Origin: Bryobacterales bacterium | GTDB lineage: Bacteria > Acidobacteriota > Terriglobia > Bryobacterales > Bryobacteraceae | Direction of reading: 5' to 3' | Assembly (NCBI GenBank): GCA_003142355.1 | Contig: PLMF01000230.1 | Coordinates: forward strand, 1-15,833 | Length of the DNA: 15,833 bases | Notes under the pieces: generated by a model | Told to the model about the DNA's origin: nothing | Database searches by the model: none | Seen by the model: the letters and a program-made list of their open reading frames with translations, nothing else | Made by a program: the position numbers and the translations under genes | Shown: positions 7,599 to 15,833 of the stretch, piece by piece | How the letters are laid out: every line of letters starts with the position of its first letter | Position numbering within the stretch: the stretch's first letter is position 1

Positions 7599-8251
7599 TA
7601 ATTGTCTTCTTCATGCTGGCTACAGCCGTTGCGGCGCAGGGGCCGAACCGGATCGAGCTCACGCTCGAGCGGCAGGAAAGCGGAAACTGGCGGGCCGTCG
7701 ATCCGGGCCTGGTGTTCGACACCGGCGACCGCGTGCGCTTTCGTTTCCGCGCCAACTTCGATGGCTACCTCTACGTCATGAATCAAGCCACCTCGGGCAA
7801 CTACGAGACGCTGTTCCCGCGCCAGGATACCGGGGAACAGAACCGCATCGAGGCGGGCGCGGAGTACGTGGTTCCGGCCACGCAGGGATGGTTTCGGATC
7901 ACCGGGCCTCCGGGCTATGACGTCCTCTACTGGCTGGTGACGCCGCTGGCGCTGGGCGCGCAGCCAAAGTATCAACCGCTGCCTCCGCCCCCCAAGAGCG
8001 GCCCGGTTCCGCCGCGCCTGACGCCGCGCTGCGACGACACCGTTTTCAAAGCTCGCGGGGAGTGCGTGGACAGCTCGGCGGGGCCGAAGGGCGTCAAACC
8101 CGCCGAGAAACTGCCGGAGAACCTGAGCGGGGTGCCGGGGGCGGCCTCGCGCGAGCTGATGTTCATCCGCGAACAGAATTCCTCCGTGATCGCGTCTCCG
8201 GCGCCGATCGGCGGGCCGGTGATTTACGAGTTCCGAGTGGCCCACAGGTGA
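7529..8251 (+). CDS. Exported DUF4384 domain protein (second), with N-terminus encoded by a palindromic repeat
   Basis: A 240-residue protein. Residues 1-23 (MNTDKQ...PRSSAFIRG) are translated from the inverted repeat; the hydrophobic signal core GLIVFFMLATAVAA follows, then QGPNRIEL. A DUF4384 domain spans about 50-140: VFDTGDRVRFRFRANFDGYLYVM, YETLFPRQ, EYVVPATQGWFRI and DVLYWLVTP. A Pro-rich linker and a C-terminal part with two cysteines (C168, C179; possible disulfide) follow, ending in a predicted strand IYEFRVAHR. The only later in-frame ATG (7613) would leave just nine residues before the probable cleavage site, too short to export, so the start inside the repeat is probably used. No good ribosome binding site is seen there and the hairpin would cover it. 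The stop lies 5 nt before the caspase gene. Confidence 0.82.
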   Translation: MNTDKQRQRKRNSYPRSSAFIRGLIVFFMLATAVAAQGPNRIELTLERQESGNWRAVDPGLVFDTGDRVRFRFRANFDGYLYVMNQATSGNYETLFPRQDTGEQNRIEAGAEYVVPATQGWFRITGPPGYDVLYWLVTPLALGAQPKYQPLPPPPKSGPVPPRLTPRCDDTVFKARGECVDSSAGPKGVKPAEKLPENLSGVPGAASRELMFIREQNSSVIASPAPIGGPVIYEFRVAHR

Positions 8252-8256
8252 CAGCC

Positions 8257-10311
8257 ATGCGCGTTCGAGTATTGGCGATATTGACACTGGCGGCGGGGAT
8301 GGCGACGGCGCAGCAGCAGCCGCGGGATCTGAAGTACGAAGGCGGCGCGGCCGAGGTCAAGCCCGCGGCCGTGGCCATCCCGCGCTCCTACGCGCTGGTG
8401 GTGGGGATTGCCACTTACAGGAACCTCGAAGCCAAAGATCAACTGCTATTCTCCGAGCGCGACGCCGAATCCATGTACTCGATTCTCATCAGCCCGGAAG
8501 GCGGCAACTTCCACGCCGAGAACGTCCACAAGCTGGTGGGAGCGAGGGCCACGCTGGCCAACCTGCGGCACGAGCTCGAGGAGTGGCTGCCGGCGGCGGC
8601 GCACGGCGACGACCGGGTGCTGGTCTACTTCGCGGGCCATGGTTTCGTCTCCAGCGGACGGGCGTACCTGGCGCCCTACGATCTGGACCCGGGCAACATC
8701 GCGGGCACGGGATACTCCATGGAGACGCTGGGCTCGGTGATCGGCGCGCGCATCAAGGCGAAATGGAAAGTGCTGCTCACCGACGCCTGCCACAGCGGAG
8801 CCATCACGCCCGAGGCCGACCGCGCCGCGGTGAGCCGCGCGCTGCTCGATCTGAGCAGCTCGATGTTCTCGCTCACCGCCAGCCGCGACCGCGAGCGTTC
8901 CTTCGAGAGCGCCGATTGGGGCGGCGGGCACGGCATCTTCACCTACTACGTGGTGAAAGGGCTCGAAGGCGCCGCGGACCAGTCGCGCGACGGCATTGTG
9001 ACCGCCGACGAGCTGGCCGAATACGTCCGCCGCAACGTGCGCGAGGCCACCAACGCGCAGCAGAACCCCACCTCCGAGCGCGGCAGTTTCGACCCCAACA
9101 TGCTGCTGGCGTACCTGCCCAACGGCGCCAGTCCCGGGGCCCCTCCGCCACCCAAAGACGGCACCTTGATTTTCGAGGCCAACATGGACGGAGTCGAGGT
9201 ATCGGTCGACGGCACGACGGTGGGAGTGGTGAACAAGGGGACGCCGCTGCGCCTGCCGGGATTGCGCCCCGGCGCGCACACGGTCAAGGGGGTCCACATG
9301 GGCTATGAGCCCGACGGGCCGCGCGAGGAGATGGTTTACCCGGGGCAGGAGGTCACCGTCACGCTGAAGATTCTGATCGTGCGCCGCCGCCCGCGCGCCG
9401 CCGCCGAGCAGTTCGACAAGGGACTGGAACGCTACAACAAGGGAACGCCCGAGGACTACCGCAAAGCCGCCGAGAGCTTCCAGGCGGCGCTCCAGGCGGA
9501 CCCCAACTACAGCCAGGCGGCCCTCTACCTGGGCCGCGTCGACCGCGATCTCTTCCAGGACCAGGACGCCGAAAAATGGATGCGGCGGGCCATCGAGATC
9601 GATCCGGATTATCTCGAGGCGCGCGCCACCCTGGGAGGCATGCTGCTGGATAAGGGAGCGCTCGACGAATCCATCCGCCAGTTGAATGCGGTGGTGCAGC
9701 GCGACCCCAAGCACGCGCTGGCGTGGTACCTGCTGGCGCAGGCGCTGCGCATGAAGGAGCTTTACCCGGATTCGATCGAGGCGGCGCGCAAGGCCATCGC
9801 ACTCACCCCCGGCAATGCCGAAGCGAATTTCTGGCTGGCGGAGAGCCTGCGGCTCAGCGGCAAGTATCGGGAGGCCTGCGATTCCTACCAGCAGTACCTG
9901 AGACTGAGCGATTTCGACAGCAAGCTAGCCGGCAAGATGAATTACTACGTGCTCGGGTTTCTGGTGGGATTCGGCCGCAAGAAACGCGCCGCGCAACGCG
10001 ATGTCTGGCAGGACCTGCGCAGCCTGGCGTATTTCGGGCTATGCGACAGCCAGCGGCTGCTGAACAATTTCGACACCGCCATCGGCTACTGCCAGAAGGC
10101 GCTGACTTACGATCCATCAGACCCCTACGCGCATTTCGCGCTGGCGCTGAGCTACACCAGCAAAGCGCAGGCGTCGGGCGCGGTGGAGCCGCTGGTTCCG
10201 GCGCGCAAGCATTTTTCCGATACCATCAGCCTCAACCCCGACATGGCGGAATCCGAACGCGCGAAGAAATACATCGCCAAGATCGACGCGCTGCTGCAAA
10301 CGGCGAACTGA
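8257..10311 (+). CDS. Exported caspase-fold (peptidase C14) protein with PEGA domain and TPR repeats
   Basis: A 684-residue protein with a signal peptide (MRVRVLAILTLAAGMATA, then QQQ). The caspase domain spans about 43-287: core strand SYALVVGIATY, catalytic H128 in VYFAGHGF, and catalytic C178 in LLTDACHSG, so both dyad residues are present. Within it, D241-E252 (DQSRDGIVTADE) matches the EF-hand loop pattern, suggesting calcium binding as in some metacaspases. A PEGA domain follows (about 302-372, GVEVSVDG..G..PG.HTVK), then TPR units from about 383 to the end (YRKAAESFQAAL, AEKWMRRAIEIDPDY, SIRQLNAVVQRDP, SIEAARKAIAL, FDTAIGYCQKAL). It probably cleaves after basic residues, if active, and binds partners outside the cytoplasm. 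The ATG 5 nt after the DUF4384 stop is chosen; the frame is open 65 codons further upstream but those overlap the previous gene. Confidence 0.9.
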   Translation: MRVRVLAILTLAAGMATAQQQPRDLKYEGGAAEVKPAAVAIPRSYALVVGIATYRNLEAKDQLLFSERDAESMYSILISPEGGNFHAENVHKLVGARATLANLRHELEEWLPAAAHGDDRVLVYFAGHGFVSSGRAYLAPYDLDPGNIAGTGYSMETLGSVIGARIKAKWKVLLTDACHSGAITPEADRAAVSRALLDLSSSMFSLTASRDRERSFESADWGGGHGIFTYYVVKGLEGAADQSRDGIVTADELAEYVRRNVREATNAQQNPTSERGSFDPNMLLAYLPNGASPGAPPPPKDGTLIFEANMDGVEVSVDGTTVGVVNKGTPLRLPGLRPGAHTVKGVHMGYEPDGPREEMVYPGQEVTVTLKILIVRRRPRAAAEQFDKGLERYNKGTPEDYRKAAESFQAALQADPNYSQAALYLGRVDRDLFQDQDAEKWMRRAIEIDPDYLEARATLGGMLLDKGALDESIRQLNAVVQRDPKHALAWYLLAQALRMKELYPDSIEAARKAIALTPGNAEANFWLAESLRLSGKYREACDSYQQYLRLSDFDSKLAGKMNYYVLGFLVGFGRKKRAAQRDVWQDLRSLAYFGLCDSQRLLNNFDTAIGYCQKALTYDPSDPYAHFALALSYTSKAQASGAVEPLVPARKHFSDTISLNPDMAESERAKKYIAKIDALLQTAN

Positions 10312-10313
10312 GG
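10258..10313. repeat. Direct repeat, copy 1 (end of caspase gene)
   Basis: This 56-bp segment includes the last 17 codons and the TGA of the caspase gene plus 2 nt. It matches 10904-10959 (offset 646): the first 42 positions are identical, three of the next five differ, and the last nine are identical. Confidence 0.9.
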
Positions 10314-10351
10314 CTTGCCAACCGCGGACGGCACCACAAGAAGCAGTGACT

Positions 10352-10621
10352 TCAGCCTGTCCGTTTGTGCTTGCCAGGTGCGCCATGCCGGCGGCGGGTC
10401 GGGCCGGCAGCCGCTTCCGCCGTATCGACCAGGAGCCGCAGCGCGCGGTTCACCGATTCCGCGTCGCGGAACACCTCCGCGAGTTCCGGCTCGATCAACA
10501 TGAGGTTGGTCCCGGCGGCCGCCTGCCGGTAGTACTTGCCGCGAACGCCGCCCTTAAGCTGGGAGAGGTCGTATTCCGGACGCAAACCGTCATCCAATCT
10601 CTTTGCCGATGCCTTCTTCAT
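10352..10621 (-). CDS. Probable antitoxin of the BrnT pair
   Basis: An 89-residue protein starting MKKASAKRLDDGLRPEYDL, with GGVRGKYYRQAAAGTNLM at about 22-39 and PELAEVFRDAESVNRALRLL at about 43-62, and a basic C-terminus. This layout matches a family of small proteins commonly encoded next to DUF497/BrnT and other toxins. The EVF..AESVNRALRLL stretch resembles the DNA-binding part of a ribbon-helix-helix antitoxin, though it is not the standard BrnA sequence. Its ATG lies inside the toxin gene, overlapping by 32 bp, so the two are translationally coupled with the toxin first, as in brnTA operons. Such antitoxins bind the toxin and repress their own promoter; that role is inferred here. The frame is open upstream to 10705, but the start at 10621 fits the family. 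Confidence 0.75.
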   Translation of the reverse strand: MKKASAKRLDDGLRPEYDLSQLKGGVRGKYYRQAAAGTNLMLIEPELAEVFRDAESVNRALRLLVDTAEAAAGPTRRRHGAPGKHKRTG

Positions 10622-10880
10622 ATTGGCCACGCTCTCTTCTGGTCGCCTTTCGTGCGCTGATGATCCGAAGGCGGTTTCCACGCTGGCAATGCGACACGAA
10701 GACAACCCGATGTCCAGCGGTTCGACCGATCGTAATCTCGCGCTCCTCCTCGCCGGAGTGGTATGGGTCGGGATACGTCAAGGCCAGGGGATCGAGGAAA
10801 ACCGTCGCCGCGTCGTCAAAGGACACGCCGTGCTTCTGGAGATTGGCCTTGGCCTTCGCCGCATGCCACTCGTAGACCAC
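10590..10880 (-). CDS. brnT: BrnT-type toxin (DUF497 family)
   Basis: A 96-residue protein with the full DUF497/BrnT layout: YEWHAAKAKANLQKHGVSF (3-21), DPLALTYPDPYHS, REITIGRT and the conserved C-terminal RIISARKATRRERGQYEEG. BrnT toxins are RelE-fold ribonucleases that stop translation and are neutralised by a co-encoded antitoxin. Length and motifs are normal, with no frameshift, so it is probably functional. The start is GTG at 10880, with only a weak ribosome binding site upstream. It lies on the strand opposite to the caspase gene and is bracketed by direct repeats of that gene's end, which suggests it arrived as a cassette. Confidence 0.9.
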   Translation of the reverse strand: MVYEWHAAKAKANLQKHGVSFDDAATVFLDPLALTYPDPYHSGEEEREITIGRTAGHRVVFVSHCQRGNRLRIISARKATRRERGQYEEGIGKEIG

Positions 10881-10903
10881 AGGTTCAGTCTACCGCAGAG
10901 AGG

Positions 10904-10957
10904 CGCGCGAAGAAATACATCGCCAAGATCGACGCGCTGCTGCAATCCGTGAACTGA
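10904..10957 (+). pseudogene. Remnant of a caspase/TPR gene 3' end
   Basis: In frame, this reads RAKKYIAKIDALLQSVN followed by TGA, against RAKKYIAKIDALLQTAN at the end of the intact caspase gene. Nothing upstream in this frame resembles the rest of that protein, since the sequence immediately runs into the toxin gene region. It is a leftover either of a duplicated gene or of the original gene end separated by an insertion. It is not expressed as a protein as far as can be seen. Confidence 0.75.
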
Positions 10958-10959
10958 GG
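10904..10959. repeat. Direct repeat, copy 2 (right of toxin-antitoxin pair)
   Basis: It matches 10258-10313 at 53 of 56 positions, with 42 consecutive identical bases (10904-10945). Together the copies bracket a 590-bp interval (10314-10903) holding only the toxin and antitoxin genes. No integrase or transposase lies within. Confidence 0.9.
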
Positions 10960-10974
10960 ACAAGTCTCAGAATG

Positions 10975-11595
10975 TCAAGTGCGGAGAAAAACGAATGCGG
11001 CTACGCCGAACCCGCCGATCGCAATTCCGGCGATGCGGTTCATCAATATCAGGGTGCGGTCGTTGAACCGGTCGCGGAAGCGGTTCACGATGCCGCTCAG
11101 CACAATCCACCACACCATCGAACCGCAGAAGATCCCGCCTACCAGAAACACGGTCAACCACCACTGTCTTTGATTCCCCATGCCGAGCGCCGCCAGGATG
11201 GCGAGGAACGACAGCACCGTCGTCGGATTTGTCATGGTCAAGAGAAATGTCGACCTCATGTCCGAGTACGGGCTGCCACGGTCCTCGGTTTGCGCGTTCA
11301 GCGGCTGGGGCCGCTTGAAGAAGTAAAAGATGCCGATCACGATCAGCAGAATGCCGCCGAAAAAGCGAATCCAGAATTGTTCCCGCACCACGAACTGGAC
11401 GATGAGTGTGATGCTGAAGCCCGCGACACCGCCGTACAGCATATCGGCCGCCGCCGCTCCCAGTCCGGAGATCACGCCCGACTTCCATCCCGACTCGAGC
11501 GTCCGGTGAATGCACAAGATGTTTACCGGTCCCACGGGGATCGCAATCATCAGCCCGACGATTATGCCCCCGATCAGCAAGTCGACTTCTCTCAT
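10975..11595 (-). CDS. LysE/RhtB-family exporter
   Basis: A 206-residue membrane protein with about six transmembrane segments (roughly 6-28, 40-66, 74-94, 115-140, 146-170, 186-204). The N-terminal PVGPVNILCIHRTLESGWKSG is the LysE-family signature (first helix with G-P, then a conserved turn), and TMTNPTTVLSF at about 120-130 corresponds to the conserved NP..... motif in the fourth helix. Family members export amino acids or homoserine lactones from the cytoplasm using the proton gradient. The substrate here is unknown. The ATG at 11595 is chosen because the hydrophobic core begins right after it; the frame is open to 11673 but that part is not membrane-like. No strong ribosome binding site is visible. 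It is divergent from the AI-2E-family gene. Confidence 0.87.
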   Translation of the reverse strand: MREVDLLIGGIIVGLMIAIPVGPVNILCIHRTLESGWKSGVISGLGAAAADMLYGGVAGFSITLIVQFVVREQFWIRFFGGILLIVIGIFYFFKRPQPLNAQTEDRGSPYSDMRSTFLLTMTNPTTVLSFLAILAALGMGNQRQWWLTVFLVGGIFCGSMVWWIVLSGIVNRFRDRFNDRTLILMNRIAGIAIGGFGVAAFVFLRT

Positions 11596-11693
11596 TAGTA
11601 ATCGCTCGTCAGCGAATGGTAACACAGGCGCGGAGGCCCGCAGGCGCCACACCCCTGTGAGTATTGGTACCATGCACTTTTGGCGCCACTGAC
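11596..11693. promoter_or_regulatory. Divergent intergenic region with an imperfect inverted repeat
   Basis: This 98-bp gap must contain start signals for both the LysE-type exporter (leftward) and the AI-2E-family protein (rightward). It holds outer arms CACAGG (11623-11628) and CCTGTG (11654-11659) around a GC-rich core, plus a short palindrome TGGTACCA (11666-11673). Either could be an operator, but no promoter hexamers are convincing. Confidence 0.3.
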
Positions 11694-13613
11694 ATGGCTT
11701 TCTCCTGGAACCGATTGCTCTTCCTCAAGCGCCCCGAGAGGGGTCCGGCGACAATACCGGTGGACATCGGCGCATCGCACCACCACCTCCCCAACTCCAA
11801 TCAGTGGGCGATGGTCATGCTGTTTGGCGCCATCGCGGTGCTGTACTTTGCCCGCGCAATTCTGATCCCCCTGGCATTTGCCCTCGTTCTGACGTTCGTT
11901 TTGAGCCCTGTGGTCGCGCTCCTCGAAAGAACGCGCATCGGCCGAGTACCGTCTGTTGTTGTGACGGTCCTGGTAGTGATGGCGGTGGCCGGCTGCGTTG
12001 GCTGGATCATCGTAGTTCAGCTCGTGGACGTCGCCGGGGATCTTCCCAGGTACCGCCAGAACATTAACGCCAAGATGGAAGCGCTTCGCATTCCCACGGA
12101 AGGACCGTTAGGCCTTGCGGCCAACAGCTTGAAGGAAATCGGGAACGAACTTTCCAGCCTGGGCGCACCCTCCGCTGCCCCAGGTTTGCCGGAGCGAAAT
12201 CGGAAACAGCGCACGGCGCCGAGTACTCCCGGGCCTCCTCTGCCGGTACAGATCGTGCCACCGCCGGCCAGTGGATTGGACTACCTTCGCGATCTACAGC
12301 CCGTTCTTCGGCCTCTGGCATTGACGGGACTGGTCCTCATCTTCACGGTCTTCATGCTGATCAAGAGATTCGACTTGAGACATCGTCTTTTCCGGCTGGT
12401 CGGACTCGGTCAGATCAACCTGATGACGCAAGCGCTCGACGACGCGGCGCAACGTGTCAGCCGATACCTGTTGATGCAGATCCTGGTCAACGCCGGCTTT
12501 GGAGTTCTGTTCGGATTCGGTCTGTACTTGATTGGCGTGCCCACCGCCGCCCTATGGGGAGTGGTGGCCGGCATCCTGCGCATCGTACCGTATATCGGCA
12601 CCATGATCGCCGCCACGCTGCCGATCGCACTCTCGCTGGCGGCTTTTCACAGTTGGGTGCCGCCCCTGCTGGTGTTCCTGCTGTTTGCCGGCCTCGAAAT
12701 GATCATTGCCAACTTCGTCGAGCCGTGGCTGTACGGGGTGCACACGGGGATCTCTTCGTTGGCGCTGCTGGTGTCGGCTATCTTTTGGACTATTCTGTGG
12801 GGGGCCTCCGGTCTCATCCTGTCCACACCTCTTACGGTTTGCGTGGTGGTGCTGGGCCGCTACGTTCCTCAACTCTCTTTTCTTCATACCCTGCTGGGGG
12901 ATGAAATAGTTCTGGCGCCGGAAGCCCAGATCTACCAGCGCTTGCTGGCGATGGACCAACCGGAGGCGCACGCGATTGTGACCCGGTGCCTGAAAGAAAA
13001 ACCCCTGGTGGAGCTGTACGATTCGGTGCTCATACCGGCTGTGAGCCTAGCCGAGCAGGATCGCCACAAAGGGGCGATTGACACCGCCCGGGAAGAGTTC
13101 CTCTTTCTCAGCATCAACGAAATGATCACCGAGCTCTCGGAGTACCAACCGGTGCCCGTTCCATCGCCCGCCGAAGGGATCGGCGCCAGGATCCTCTGCC
13201 TTCCGGCCAACGATCGGGCCGATGAGGTGGCGGCTGCCATGCTGGCGCAGATCCTGGAGCAGGCGGGCTACGCGGCTCTGTGTCTTCCGGTCGCCCACGC
13301 TTCCCTCCTGGAGATGCTGGCGTTGCTCGAGACAAGGCCAGACGATGTCATCTGCATCTCCTCCTTGCCGCCCTATGCTTTTTCGCCCGCGCGGGCCATG
13401 TGCAAACTAATTCGGGAACGCTTTCCCAAGCCCAAGCTGGTAGTCGGAGTCTGGGGGTTCAGTGGCGATACGGAGAAGGCCAAGGCGCGTTTCGAACGAA
13501 CTCAGCCAGATCGATTGCTCACCAGCCTGGCGCAGGCCGTCGAGCAGATTCAGGAGCTGATCCGGCCGCAGGCTCCGGTTACGCCAGCCGCGGCTGAGCA
13601 GCCTCGCGTTTGA
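11694..13613 (+). CDS. AI-2E-family membrane protein with C-terminal cobalamin-module-like domain
   Basis: A 639-residue protein. Residues about 35-395 form an AI-2E family transporter domain (PF01594): paired N-terminal helices (AMVMLFGAIAVLYFARAILI), a Pro-rich soluble insert (about 155-193), a helix near 210-225, and the conserved GILRIVPYIGTMIAATLPIA stretch at about 293-312, ending in LSTPLTVCVVVLGRY. Members export small molecules or act as ion antiporters; the substrate is not known here. The rest is unusual. Residues about 405-485 are helical (LYDSVLIPAVSLAEQDRHKG then ARE.......NEMI), resembling the helical cap of B12-binding proteins, and about 498-620 look like a Rossmann-type fold (ARILCLPANDRADEVAAAML, then DDVICISSLPP, then PKLVVGVWG). 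The usual cobalamin-ligating DxHxxG is replaced by NDRADE. ATG 11694 is chosen; a TTG at 11664 would add ten residues. Confidence 0.85.
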   Translation: MAFSWNRLLFLKRPERGPATIPVDIGASHHHLPNSNQWAMVMLFGAIAVLYFARAILIPLAFALVLTFVLSPVVALLERTRIGRVPSVVVTVLVVMAVAGCVGWIIVVQLVDVAGDLPRYRQNINAKMEALRIPTEGPLGLAANSLKEIGNELSSLGAPSAAPGLPERNRKQRTAPSTPGPPLPVQIVPPPASGLDYLRDLQPVLRPLALTGLVLIFTVFMLIKRFDLRHRLFRLVGLGQINLMTQALDDAAQRVSRYLLMQILVNAGFGVLFGFGLYLIGVPTAALWGVVAGILRIVPYIGTMIAATLPIALSLAAFHSWVPPLLVFLLFAGLEMIIANFVEPWLYGVHTGISSLALLVSAIFWTILWGASGLILSTPLTVCVVVLGRYVPQLSFLHTLLGDEIVLAPEAQIYQRLLAMDQPEAHAIVTRCLKEKPLVELYDSVLIPAVSLAEQDRHKGAIDTAREEFLFLSINEMITELSEYQPVPVPSPAEGIGARILCLPANDRADEVAAAMLAQILEQAGYAALCLPVAHASLLEMLALLETRPDDVICISSLPPYAFSPARAMCKLIRERFPKPKLVVGVWGFSGDTEKAKARFERTQPDRLLTSLAQAVEQIQELIRPQAPVTPAAAEQPRV

Positions 13614-13625
13614 CCCAAACTCTCG

Positions 13626-15713
<2,088 letters not shown>

Positions 15714-15718
15714 ATGCA

Positions 15719-15722
15719 CTCC
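15719..15722 (-). promoter_or_regulatory. Ribosome binding site deciding the peptidase start
   Basis: On the minus strand GGAG lies 5 nt before the ATG at 15713. The alternative GTG at 15719 overlaps this site and would have none of its own, so the ATG is preferred. Confidence 0.55.
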
Positions 15723-15754
15723 AGACTACTGCGGTCGGATGTGGCACTGCAACC

Positions 15755-15784
15755 TGCAATTCGGTGACATGCAATTCGGTGACA
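15755..15784. repeat. Tandem 15-mer, two perfect copies
   Basis: TGCAATTCGGTGACA occurs at 15755-15769 and again at 15770-15784. The second copy runs into the left arm of the palindrome that ends the window. This is the region upstream of the peptidase gene; no promoter was recognised in it. Confidence 0.9.
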
Positions 15785-15833
15785 GTCCTGCCCTATGAGC
15801 CGCAGCGGCTCATAGGGCAGGACTGTCACCGAA
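15775..15833. repeat. Perfect 59-bp palindrome at the window end
   Basis: Two 29-nt arms (15775-15803 and 15805-15833) are exact reverse complements around a single central A. The left arm starts TTCGGTGACAGTCCTGCC. The right arm ends at the last base of the window. Possible natural roles are a REP/MITE-like element or a transcription terminator for a gene outside the window; no T-tract is visible. A fold-back artefact at a contig end is an equally good explanation. Confidence 0.8.

Noticed and set aside
8062..8256. 65-codon upstream extension of the caspase gene
   Set aside because: It overlaps the second DUF4384 gene in another frame, and the ATG at 8257 begins a proper signal peptide directly after that gene's stop.
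8446..9714. Open frame of 422 codons on the minus strand
   Set aside because: It lies antisense to the caspase gene, with His/Arg/Val-rich sequence and no motif or ribosome binding site.
8257..10311. Caspase plus DUF4384 as a cytosolic phage-defence or cell-death system
   Set aside because: The caspase and both DUF4384 proteins begin with signal peptides, so they act outside the cytoplasm; no effector or nucleotide sensor is encoded nearby.
10763..10903. Upstream part of the open frame that ends in the orphan caspase-like tail
   Set aside because: Only the last 18 codons resemble the caspase gene; the rest is antisense to the toxin gene and Arg/Pro-rich.
13608..13620. Small hairpin GTTTG-ACC-CAAAC between the convergent AI-2E and peptidase genes
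   Set aside because: The stem is only 5 bp, AT-rich, and has no T-tract; too weak for a terminator call.

Overview
The window is GC-rich bacterial DNA, probably from a Solibacter/Bryobacter-like member of the Acidobacteria. That placement is an inference from gene content: Ig-repeat (He_PIG) and Big_1-like secreted proteins, two DUF4384 proteins, a caspase-PEGA-TPR protein, a methyltransferase with a regulatory domain, an oligopeptidase-B-like peptidase, and signal peptides ending in Ala before Gln. No rRNA or tRNA gene is present to confirm it.

Left half (1-6481, all minus strand). A tight run is transcribed leftwards: a Big_1-like membrane-anchored protein (5864-6481), a beta-propeller-like exported protein (4825-5832), a 1033-residue protein with eight He_PIG-type repeats (1727-4828), a SAM methyltransferase of the protein-lysine-methyltransferase-like family (274-1722), and the N-terminus of a Ser/Thr protein kinase cut by the window edge (1-233). 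Spacings are 31 nt, a 4-nt overlap, 4 nt and 40 nt, so an operon is likely.

Middle (6482-10311, plus strand). Divergent from this run, across a short AT-rich control region, are two exported DUF4384 proteins (6583-7500, 7529-8251) and an exported caspase-fold (C14) protein with an EF-hand-like loop, a PEGA domain and TPR repeats (8257-10311). A long inverted repeat (7511-7598) forms the start of the second DUF4384 gene and supplies the first residues of its signal peptide. The divergent cluster looks like one envelope-associated module: a periplasmic caspase-like scaffold with DUF4384 partners on one side, and Ig/propeller surface proteins with a methyltransferase and kinase on the other. The functional link is inferred from gene order only.

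Right half (10312-15833). A BrnT-type toxin and its overlapping antitoxin (minus strand) sit between two copies of a 56-bp direct repeat that carries the last codons of the caspase gene, so the pair looks like a small inserted cassette. Next come a LysE/RhtB-type exporter (minus) and, divergent from it, an AI-2E-family membrane protein with a C-terminal part resembling a cobalamin-binding module without its usual histidine. An exported oligopeptidase-B-like serine peptidase (minus) converges on it. The window ends exactly at the end of a perfect 59-bp palindrome preceded by a tandem 15-mer, which may be a REP-like element or a fold-back assembly artefact.

All seven proteins with predicted signal peptides appear to have glutamine as the first mature residue.
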